NCBI RefSeq assembly: GCF_000648615.1
Contig: NZ_JFZC01000025.1
Span: 60,044-124,043, forward strand
Direction: 5' to 3'
Length of the DNA stretch: 64,000 bases
Origin: Sporolactobacillus terrae DSM 11697
GTDB taxonomy: Bacteria; Bacillota; Bacilli; Bacillales; Sporolactobacillaceae
Shown here piece by piece: positions 57,619 through 64,000 of the stretch. Position numbers and translations under genes: made by a program. Positions within the stretch are counted from its first letter, which is position 1, and each line of letters opens with the position of its first letter. The notes below the pieces were generated by a model. That model was given only the letters and a program-made list of their open reading frames with translations, did not search any database and was not told the origin of the DNA.

Positions 57619-57815
57619 GAGGTACCTCCTATTCTTTGGGTATCACGAATTGTTCCGTTGTTCTTAGTACTCAATCTTCTATAGATTAGCGTAATTTAAC
57701 AAGACTTGTAAAGAAAAACGCGAGAATTTCCTAGAAAGTGGCTTGCATCTAGACGTGTGTGGCTGCGGGAATTATGATTAGAGAAGAGATATTGCTATAA
57801 GCTGAGAGGAGAATA

Positions 57816-58808
57816 ATGATGATCTATATAAATAATCGAGACCTACTTGATCAAACACTCAATTTCGCTCTTGAAGAATATGCGCTCAAACAGCTGCCGA
57901 GTGATGAGACCTATCTGATGTTTTACCGTATGGCGCCAACCGTGATCGTTGGGCGCAATCAGAACACCGTTGAAGAATTAAACATGGATTTTATCAGCAA
58001 ACATGACGTGACGGTCACGCGACGTCTTTCTGGAGGCGGTGCAGTGTATAACGATCCGGGCAACCTGAGTTTCAGCTTTATTGCAAAGGACGACGGCGAC
58101 AGCTTTAATAATTATAAAAAATTCACCGAGCCGGTCATTCGTGCGTTGGCGCACATGGGGGTAGATGCCCAATTGGAAGGGCGCAACGACTTGACTGTAG
58201 CGGGTAAAAAGATTTCCGGAAATGCTCAATTTGTCACTCAGGGACGTATTTTCAGTCATGGAACCCTGCTTTTTGATGTCGACTTGGACGTGGTTTCAAA
58301 GGCACTGCATCCGGACAAGGCGAAGTTCGAGTCTAAGGGGATTAAGTCCGTGAGAAGCAGAGTAACGAATATTCGCGAACACTTAGCAAAAGATAGAACC
58401 ATTCATCAATTTAAGGAAGAATTACTGCACTATATCTTTGAAGGACAAGATCATGTGCCGGAATACAGATTGACGGATCAGGACTGGACAAAAATTATTG
58501 CACTCGCCAATCGTCGCTACCGGAATTGGGATTGGGTCTATGGAAAATCGCCGGAATTTAATCTGCAGAAGGCACGCCGTTTTCCAGGTGGACGTGTCGA
58601 TTTCCGGATGAATGTCAAAAAAGGAAGGATTGAGAAACTGGCGATCTTTGGTGATTTTTTTGGCGCTGGCGATGTGCATGAGTTTGAACGGCAGCTCATC
58701 GGGCTAAAATATGACCCAAATATACTTGATCAAAAACTGAAAGCGATCGACTGCCACCATTATTTTGGAAAAATTGGCGCGGAAGAACTGCTTGCTACAC
58801 TTTTCTGA
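57816..58808 (+). CDS. lplJ: lipoate-protein ligase
   Basis: This 330-residue ligase activates free lipoate with ATP and attaches it to E2 or GcvH. The lipoyl-AMP binding motif is VTRRLSGGGAVYNDPGNLSF, the Lys site is DLTVAGKKISGNAQF, and a C-terminal accessory domain follows (about residues 245-330). Starts at ATG 57816 or 57819 are equivalent, both with GAGAGGAG upstream. It fits with gcvH at 18543. Confidence 0.93.
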   Translation: MMIYINNRDLLDQTLNFALEEYALKQLPSDETYLMFYRMAPTVIVGRNQNTVEELNMDFISKHDVTVTRRLSGGGAVYNDPGNLSFSFIAKDDGDSFNNYKKFTEPVIRALAHMGVDAQLEGRNDLTVAGKKISGNAQFVTQGRIFSHGTLLFDVDLDVVSKALHPDKAKFESKGIKSVRSRVTNIREHLAKDRTIHQFKEELLHYIFEGQDHVPEYRLTDQDWTKIIALANRRYRNWDWVYGKSPEFNLQKARRFPGGRVDFRMNVKKGRIEKLAIFGDFFGAGDVHEFERQLIGLKYDPNILDQKLKAIDCHHYFGKIGAEELLATLF

Positions 58809-58962
58809 CAGCAAAGCGACAAGGTCAGATTGCGAATCAAACGCACGGGCTTTTGCGGGATTGATGTTCTAAACAAAGAAGTTGCGGACTAAATTGATAA
58901 TAGCCCGTCCTTTAGTTATGAGAGACGGACAATCTGTGGGTAATGAAAGAGGAGGGTCCATC

Positions 58963-60228
58963 TTGAGACGTAAAAAAGTGTTCGGGTGGTTTATCATTTT
59001 ATACGGGATTTATCTGCTAACCATGGCTGCTTATTTTTTTGTTTGGGCAAAATCATCCATTCCTTTGACAATGAAAGGAACAGCGGCCGATCCTTCTTTA
59101 TTCATGAACAAACAACAGCTTGCTGAAAGCAGCACATTGAATGCATGGCGTCATTTTCTTTCTTTCGCGACCATTCCGCTCGATTGGGGCGTTTATCTGT
59201 TTGTGCTTGTTGGAGGCTTCTCATTATGGATCAAGAAATGTTCAGAACGGCTGTCCCGTTCGTTTATTGTCCAAATGGTTCTGTGTTATGTTTGTCTGTC
59301 ATTGATCACGCTCATCGTTTTTCTACCGGTTTCCTTTGCGTCATATCAGTTATCCGTGCACTTTGGCATCTCGGTTCAGCCGCTTGCGGACTGGCTTAAG
59401 GATCAAGCAATCAGCACAGCAGTCAGTACATTGATTGGGTTGATCGCCATGACGGCGGTAATGGCTCTGGTCCGGCGCTATCCAAAGAATTGGTGGCTGC
59501 CGGCTTGGCTGCTGTCGATTCCATTTATTCTTTTTATGATGTACGTACAGCCGGTTGTGATTGATCCGCTGTATAATCATTTTCAGCCGCTAACAGATGG
59601 GGAATTAAAGACTGAAATTCTGAATATGGCATCGAGAGCAGGCATCCCGGCGAATAATGTTTATGAAGCAGACATGTCTCGGGAGACGAATGCAATGAAC
59701 GCTTACGTGAATGGTATCGGCACACATTTGCGTATTGTCCTATGGGATACAACGGTCAATCGTCTGAGTCATTCCGAGGTACTGTTTATTATGGCACACG
59801 AAATGGGCCATTATGTGATGCACCATATCATATGGGGGACCGTTTCGGCACTGATTGGACTTCTGCTGACGTTGTGGATTGCTGCGAAAATTCATTTATG
59901 GGCAAGCATTCGCTGGGGGGGACGCATGAATATTTCTCACCCAGGCGATTTAACGGCGCTGCCAATGCTGCTTCTCATTCTGTCGCTCCTTTCATTTGCT
60001 GCCGAACCGGTGCAAAATATGATTTCGCGCGATTTTGAATGGCAAGCCGACCAATACGCGATTGAGATGACACAAGACCGTCAGGCGGCGATTCGTTCCT
60101 TTCAGAAGCTATCTGTATCTAGCCTTAGTGAAATGAATCCACCGGCGTTAGTAAAATGGATTCAATACGATCACCCAACCATGCTCGAGCGAATAGATTA
60201 TTTAGAGCATGTGAAATTAAATCGGTGA
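58963..60228 (+). CDS. M48-family membrane metalloprotease (Ste24-like)
   Basis: This 421-residue protein has several N-terminal membrane segments and a zinc-protease domain. The motif HEMGH (His 279, Glu 280, His 283) is followed by the third ligand in DFEWQADQYAIEM. The pattern TNAMNAYVNGIG is typical of CAAX-type M48 enzymes. It may degrade faulty membrane proteins; bacterial prenylation is not implied. TTG 58963 follows AGAGGAGGG; the frame to 58882 adds 27 residues without support. Confidence 0.88.
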   Translation: MRRKKVFGWFIILYGIYLLTMAAYFFVWAKSSIPLTMKGTAADPSLFMNKQQLAESSTLNAWRHFLSFATIPLDWGVYLFVLVGGFSLWIKKCSERLSRSFIVQMVLCYVCLSLITLIVFLPVSFASYQLSVHFGISVQPLADWLKDQAISTAVSTLIGLIAMTAVMALVRRYPKNWWLPAWLLSIPFILFMMYVQPVVIDPLYNHFQPLTDGELKTEILNMASRAGIPANNVYEADMSRETNAMNAYVNGIGTHLRIVLWDTTVNRLSHSEVLFIMAHEMGHYVMHHIIWGTVSALIGLLLTLWIAAKIHLWASIRWGGRMNISHPGDLTALPMLLLILSLLSFAAEPVQNMISRDFEWQADQYAIEMTQDRQAAIRSFQKLSVSSLSEMNPPALVKWIQYDHPTMLERIDYLEHVKLNR

Positions 60229-60281
60229 TGGCAAAATTCAAAAGGCGCTTTCCTTTCTTTGTGAATATGATAAAGTAATAT

Positions 60282-60295
60282 GGAAAGCGTTTTCA
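60282..60295. promoter_or_regulatory. cre-like site upstream of ddl
   Basis: GGAAAGCGTTTTCA matches TGWAARCGYTWNCA at 13 of 14 positions. It lies just downstream of a possible TAATAT -10 (60276) and 31 bp before the ddl start, which would suit repression. Confidence 0.5.
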
Positions 60296-60326
60296 TAATA
60301 TGGATAAAGGGACTGAGGCATCTACG

Positions 60327-61430
60327 ATGGCAAATGAGAGGAAGACAGTCGCTGTTTTGTACGGTGGAAAGTCTACAGAACATGAAATCTCACTGCTCAC
60401 TGCCTTTTCAGTAATCAATGCGATCAATTTAAAGCGATATCGCGTCTTACCTGTTTATATTAATCAGGACGGACGTTGGATTCCAGGCAGTGAAATCACG
60501 GGAAAACTTGAGTCAAAGGATCAACTGCTGCTTCACGAGAATAGTAAAGCGGAACACGCGGTGGAACACTGGATTGCACCCTCCAGTCCGGTGGATGTAA
60601 CAAGCGCTCGCCCGGATATTGTTTTCCCACTTCTTCATGGACCAAATGGCGAGGATGGTACGGTGCAAGGCTTGATGGAGCTGCTTAATCTTGCTTATGT
60701 AGGATCCGGTGTTGCCGGATCGAGTGTTTGTATGGATAAGGTATTGATGAAAGATATCTTAAAAACGCATAAGATTCAGGGCCCGAATTATCTGTCGGTA
60801 TCACGTTTTGAATGGGAAAGCGATGCACCAAGCCTGATCCTAGCCATTAAGCGTTCGATTGGCTATCCTTGTTTTGTAAAACCGGCAAACGGGGGATCCA
60901 GTGTAGGGATCAGCAAGTGCGTCAGTGAGACGGACCTGTCGGCGGCGATCACAGAGGCACTTCTTTACGATTCAAAGGTTATTGTTGAGGAGCATATTAA
61001 TGGGCGCGAAATTGAAATCGGCGTTCTCGGCAACCATGAGCTTTCCATTTCGGTTCCCGGTGAAATCATTACGAAAAATGCAGCCTTTTACGATTATCAG
61101 TCTAAGTATCATGAAGGAAACAGTACGCTAGTTATTCCGGTTCATTTATCTGAAAAGGTATTGGCGGAACTTGAAGAAACGGCAAAGCGTGCGTTTGCGG
61201 CACTCAATCTGTCCGGGCTTGCGCGTGTCGATGTGTTTCTCAGAGAGAAAGATCAACGCATTGTCGTTAATGAATTAAATACGATGCCTGGCTTTACTCA
61301 GTTCAGCATGTTTCCTTTACTCTGGCAGCATACTGGATTGTCCTATCCGCAATTAATTGAAACGTTGATTGATCTGGGGTTACAGCGGCATAACGACAAG
61401 CAGAAGATCCATTATCGTATTCAGTGCTGA
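60327..61430 (+). CDS. ddl: D-alanine--D-alanine ligase
   Basis: This 367-residue ATP-grasp enzyme makes the D-Ala-D-Ala end of peptidoglycan precursors. Blocks include VAVLYGGKSTEHEISLLTAF, FPLLHGPNGEDGTVQGLMEL, VKPANGGSSVGISKC, and the Mg-binding VNELNTMPGFTQFSMFP. ATG 60327 follows GAGG by 8 bp; ATG 60300 is in frame but poorly placed. The active-site loop residues (YxxK-type, FYDYQSKY) suit the D-Ala-D-Ala rather than D-Ala-D-Lac type. Confidence 0.95.
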   Translation: MANERKTVAVLYGGKSTEHEISLLTAFSVINAINLKRYRVLPVYINQDGRWIPGSEITGKLESKDQLLLHENSKAEHAVEHWIAPSSPVDVTSARPDIVFPLLHGPNGEDGTVQGLMELLNLAYVGSGVAGSSVCMDKVLMKDILKTHKIQGPNYLSVSRFEWESDAPSLILAIKRSIGYPCFVKPANGGSSVGISKCVSETDLSAAITEALLYDSKVIVEEHINGREIEIGVLGNHELSISVPGEIITKNAAFYDYQSKYHEGNSTLVIPVHLSEKVLAELEETAKRAFAALNLSGLARVDVFLREKDQRIVVNELNTMPGFTQFSMFPLLWQHTGLSYPQLIETLIDLGLQRHNDKQKIHYRIQC

Positions 61431-61444
61431 ATTAGGGCATCAAG

Positions 61445-61485
61445 AAAACCCCCAAAAAGGCTGATTGAGCCAAATGGGGGTTTTT
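61445..61485 (+). terminator. terminator of ddl
   Basis: AAAACCCCCA and TGGGGGTTTT form the stem with an inner GGCT / AGCC pairing and T tail. Confidence 0.85.
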
Positions 61486-61535
61486 GTACGACTAGAAAGT
61501 AGTGACATTTTCAAGGAAAGCGCATTTCTTTATGA

Positions 61536-61575
61536 AAAACAAAGAAGCTTGCCCCGCTAAGGAGCAAGCTTCTTG
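61536..61575 (-). terminator. terminator of the 3D-domain gene
   Basis: On the minus strand, CAAGAAGCTTGC and GCAAGCTTCTTTG pair and lead into GTTTTTC. Confidence 0.85.
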
Positions 61576-61577
61576 TC

Positions 61578-62543
61578 TTAGTTAAGTACGGTAACGGTTA
61601 AGGTTCTACGGCCAAATTGTAAAGCTTGATCCCGCGATGGAAAATGAACGTCAATTCGCTTTCCCTTAATCGCTCCTCCGGTGTCTCCGGCGACAAAGAC
61701 GCCGTACCCGGGGATTTTTACCTTTGATCCAAGTGGAATGACTTTTGGATCCACAGCAATCACTTTGGCGTTCGGATTACTGGAGAAATCAATCCCGGTG
61801 GCGGACCGTCCTCCAAGAGAATAACTTGTCGCCTCCACAGTTATTGATCGACCGGCTTGCTCAGCGGGCGCTGACTTTGGCGCTTGGGCTGGCTGAGCTG
61901 AAGTTTTACTTGCCCTTGGCTTATTTGTGTCTGCAGCACGCTCAGCTTCTTTTTGAGCTTGTTCTTTCGCTTCTTTTTCAGCCGCTTTGCGCGCGGCTTC
62001 TTCAGCAATTTTCTTTGCTTTTTCTTCAGCCGCCTTACGTGCACGCATTTTGGCTTGCTTTTTTTTCTGAATCTTAAGCGTAACGAGACCTTCTTGATTT
62101 TCTTTCGCTTCGCTGGTATGACGATATACCGTGTAAAGAACCGTTTTTGTACCCGCACCAATGAGTTCTTTTGAATCATTGGTTGAATCCGTTTCAAAGG
62201 CACTGACTGCCGACAGGGTGGATTCACCGACAACACCGTGATCTTCTCCGTCATAATAGCCAAGTTTTTGAAGTTCCTCTTGTAGCTTCTCAACGATTGG
62301 TCCTGAATCGCCTTGCTGAATCAAACTATTCCCAAATATTATGTTGATCTCCTGGCTGTCTGATTGAAGAGCCGGTGTGTTTGCTGCAAAACCAATTGCC
62401 TGACTCTGTTTAGGATCCTTACTTTTGTATGCGTGACTATCATTCGTACTGCCCGTTTTGGCGAAAGCAATAGTCGTTGGTGTTATGACACCAAAACATA
62501 CTGCTAAGCTCGTCATCGCCGTCAGCCTTTTAATGATATTCAT
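61578..62543 (-). CDS. secreted 3D-domain cell-wall protein
   Basis: This 321-residue exported protein has a signal peptide (MNIIKRLTAMTSLAVCFGVI, cleavage near AFA). It then has a peptidoglycan-binding-like region (GNSLIQQGDSGPIVEKLQEE, about 70-130), and an Ala/Lys/Glu-rich coiled region (about 155-205). The C-terminal 3D domain has three conserved Asp residues in the VIAVDPKVIPLGSKV, VAGDTGGAIKG and RIDVHFPS blocks. 3D domains resemble lytic transglycosylase folds (YocH, MltA). A perfect WalR box upstream supports a role in wall turnover. Confidence 0.9.
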   Translation of the reverse strand: MNIIKRLTAMTSLAVCFGVITPTTIAFAKTGSTNDSHAYKSKDPKQSQAIGFAANTPALQSDSQEINIIFGNSLIQQGDSGPIVEKLQEELQKLGYYDGEDHGVVGESTLSAVSAFETDSTNDSKELIGAGTKTVLYTVYRHTSEAKENQEGLVTLKIQKKKQAKMRARKAAEEKAKKIAEEAARKAAEKEAKEQAQKEAERAADTNKPRASKTSAQPAQAPKSAPAEQAGRSITVEATSYSLGGRSATGIDFSSNPNAKVIAVDPKVIPLGSKVKIPGYGVFVAGDTGGAIKGKRIDVHFPSRDQALQFGRRTLTVTVLN

Positions 62544-62640
62544 AAAGTAATAACCTCCTTAGATAAGCCGCCATGAAAGAATCATGGTCAACTCCAAGGG
62601 CTATTCTAAGGGTTTAATGTCTCAGCCGTGTTTTAGCGAT

Positions 62641-62657
62641 ATTACAGTTCTGTAACA
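62641..62657 (-). promoter_or_regulatory. WalR box upstream of the 3D-domain gene
   Basis: On the minus strand, TGTTAC-N5-TGTAAT fits the WalR consensus TGTWAH-N5-TGTWAH without mismatch. TTGACA lies further upstream (62679-62684). Nothing else is seen in 62544-62923 apart from the divergent promoters. Confidence 0.65.
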
Positions 62658-62923
62658 TGAGATCAATAGTGTTCATTTTGTCAATACATTTTTCGCTGTT
62701 TTTTACTCTATTTTTGTGAAATAGAGACAGGCGTGGCGACTTTTGTCCAATCGTTTCCTTGCCTTGCATCTTCATTGAATCGCAAATTTTGCGGTCTGCT
62801 TTTTGTTCATCTATACTGGTTAATAGGAGAAAAAAATAACTAAAAAAAGAATGATGTCGATACAAGACATGTTCCAACGTAATGATAACTAAGTCGCGTT
62901 TTATTAAAAATTGGAGGACAGTC

Positions 62924-63436
62924 ATGGAAGCGAAAAGAGCACGAGATTCATTCGCAGTACTTTCATCTCAAGTTATGCCAAATGACACAAATAATCACGG
63001 AACATTATTCGGAGGAAAATTAATGATGTATGTTGATAATATTGCGGCAATTGCGGCCAATCGACATGCTCGGGAGCTCGTTGTGACTGCTTCTATTGAT
63101 TCCGTTGACTTTTTGCGGCCAATTGATACGCAATCATCGGTGTGTTTTGAAGCGTTCGTTACATGGACGCATAGTACATCAATGGAAGTTTTCGTAAAGG
63201 TTATTGCTGAAAATCTACGAACGGGCGTGCGGAGGTTGTGCACGACCTGTTTTTTGACTTTTGTTGCGCTTGATGATCAGGGGAAACCGACTACCGTGCC
63301 GAAAATAATTCCGGAGAGCGAAGAAGAGAAGATGCTGTTTTCGAGCGCTGAAAAGCGCTATACGCAAAGGAAACAGCGCCGCGGGCAAGCAAAGGCGTTT
63401 ACAGAGCGGCTCTCATTGAACAAACCTTGGGCATGA
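62924..63436 (+). CDS. ykhA: acyl-CoA thioesterase (hotdog fold)
   Basis: This 170-residue protein of the YciA/YkhA type hydrolyses acyl-CoA. The hotdog signature is MPNDTNNHGTLFGGKLMMY, with the active Asp in VDNIAAIAANRHA, and FLRPIDTQSSVCFEAFVTW follows. The tail is basic (RYTQRKQRRGQAKAF). ATG 62924 follows TTGGAGGA; the 14 upstream codons of the frame are not used. Confidence 0.9.
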   Translation: MEAKRARDSFAVLSSQVMPNDTNNHGTLFGGKLMMYVDNIAAIAANRHARELVVTASIDSVDFLRPIDTQSSVCFEAFVTWTHSTSMEVFVKVIAENLRTGVRRLCTTCFLTFVALDDQGKPTTVPKIIPESEEEKMLFSSAEKRYTQRKQRRGQAKAFTERLSLNKPWA

Positions 63437-63549
63437 GTTATTGCCCGGTTTTTCACAGGCTTTCACACGAAATGAAGATTTCTGCATAACATGTAGTGTT
63501 GAGTAAGGACACAAGCTCAATAATTTTAAATGAAGGGGCGAGTGACGAT

Positions 63550-63645
63550 ATGGGTGCTTCTACTGGTGGATACAGCGGCAGTTTTGCGTTAATCGTTGTT
63601 CTGTTCATTTTGCTGATCATTGTGGGTACAGCTTACGTTTATTAA
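63550..63645 (+). CDS. YjcZ-family 31-residue sporulation protein
   Basis: A 31-residue reading frame begins MGASTGGYSGSFALIVVLFI and ends LLIIVGTAYVY. A Gly/Ser-rich N-terminus and a single hydrophobic helix are hallmarks of the YjcZ/SscA group of tiny spore-associated proteins. AAGGGG precedes it by 12 bp. In Bacillus such proteins (for example SscA) are made in the mother cell and affect coat assembly. Confidence 0.85.
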   Translation: MGASTGGYSGSFALIVVLFILLIIVGTAYVY

Positions 63646-63672
63646 TGACTGATGCTCATTAATGTATGATGA

Positions 63673-63702
63673 AGAACACCCGCGGCATGCCGCGGGTGTT
63701 CT
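63673..63702. repeat. perfect 30-bp palindrome
   Basis: The arms are AGAACACCCGCGGCA and its exact complement with no loop. There is no T run behind it on either strand. It lies between the YjcZ gene and the IS200-like end. Confidence 0.9.
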
Positions 63703-63748
63703 AATTATGGACTTTAGTCCGTTGAGTACGCGTAGCGTGCGAAACATA

Positions 63749-63897
63749 AAACCCCCCCGCTATGCGGGGGGAGTACCAAATCGTTATACAAAGAAGCGCT
63801 TCCTTTCGATAGAATATAGATGTTCAGGCTATATTGCTACATGAAAGGAAGCGCTAGAATGGCTAATAAAGCAAACAGTTTAGCCCATACCAAATGG
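63749..63897 (+). mobile_element. IS200/IS605-type left end (truncated)
   Basis: A left-end hairpin (CCCCCCGC / GCGGGGGG, 63753-63771) is followed by a long stem-loop. Outer arms AGCGCTTCCTTTC (63795) and GAAAGGAAGCGCT (63843) and inner arms AATATAG / CTATATT enclose a loop. The right arm covers the AAAGGAA ribosome site of tnpA, as is known for IS200, where this structure limits transposase synthesis. The first 13 codons of tnpA follow, then the element stops. Confidence 0.8.
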
Positions 63898-64000
63898 TTG
63901 GATAAGCTACTTACCGCAAGAGGTCACGAATTCGTGCGTTATGCGGATGACTGTAACATCTATGTCAGAAGCCGGCGCGCGGGATACCGAGTTCTTGCCA
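63859..64000 (+). CDS. chimera: IS200 TnpA N-terminus fused to group II intron RT fragment (partial)
   Basis: The frame runs off the right edge. Residues 1-13 (MANKANSLAHTKW) are the exact type of IS200 TnpA N-terminus, where the family continues with CKYHIVFTPKYRRK. Instead the frame continues LDKLLTARGHEFVRYADDCN, then IYVRSRRAGYRVLA. This is the RT active-site region (YADD) of a group II intron-encoded protein. The junction is at about 63898 and stays in frame. The first half of the RT and all of the intron's 5' part are absent. It could be a true rearrangement or an assembly join between two repeats. Confidence 0.85.
   Translation, partial: MANKANSLAHTKWLDKLLTARGHEFVRYADDCNIYVRSRRAGYRVLA

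Overview
The window looks like chromosome of a spore-forming Bacillales bacterium (Firmicutes). Spore-specific genes (yunB, lytH, yutH, a CotF-type coat pair, a 31-residue YjcZ-type gene), a sigI-rsgI pair, a SAM-I (S-box) riboswitch, the sufCDSUB order and Bacillus-type gene neighbourhoods all point that way. Moderate GC, a lone hemH where Bacillus has hemE-hemH-hemY, and many TTG/GTG starts would suit a Sporolactobacillus-like lineage, but the genus is my inference. Most genes are ordinary core genes. The unusual material is in the intergenic regions and at the right edge.

Layout. 1-8021: end of glutamate synthase gltB, gltD, then a ppx-ppk polyphosphate operon. 8206-11888: class Ib ribonucleotide reductase nrdI-nrdE-nrdF behind two NrdR-type boxes. 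12030-17919: YpjP-like protein (+), then on the minus strand a GDSL hydrolase, a secreted CAP-domain protein, an S9 peptidase and two spore-coat-type genes. 18077-20938: yusI, gcvH, sigI-rsgI. 21031-23946: S-box riboswitch and the methionine ABC transporter metNIQ. 24240-29581: sufCDSUB iron-sulphur assembly operon. 29756-40231: a yun/yut/yum block (yunD, yunC, yunB, lytH, yutD, yutF, yutH, yutI, yuzD, dapF, an A-type Fe-S carrier, type II NADH dehydrogenase). 40608-45295: two divergent XRE regulators, asparagine synthetase, a DUF378 protein, pgi. 45782-49730: small membrane protein, MHS-type transporter, tRNA-Ala(CGC), amino-acid permease. 50008-56803: pbpF, hemH, yhgD (TetR), yhgE. 56968-63645: phosphatase, lipoate ligase, M48 protease, ddl, a WalR-box cell-wall 3D protein, a thioesterase and a YjcZ-type mini-gene. 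63749-64000: the left end of an IS200-type element whose tnpA is fused in frame after 13 codons to a group II intron reverse-transcriptase fragment.

Functional links. GcvH and the lipoate ligase are substrate and enzyme. SufCDSUB, YutI and the A-type carrier form an Fe-S assembly and delivery set, with GltB and GltD as likely clients. LytH, YunB, YutH and the coat proteins serve the spore. PbpF, Ddl, DapF and the 3D protein serve the wall.

Two families of dispersed intergenic repeats (A at 2 places, B at about 7) sit at the 3' ends of genes next to terminators. One copy artificially lengthens the S9 peptidase reading frame. Several regulatory sites can be read directly: NrdR, S-box, CcpA cre-like, WalR, a TetR-type operator pair at yhgD/yhgE, and a pair of matching quasi-palindromes at the XRE genes.
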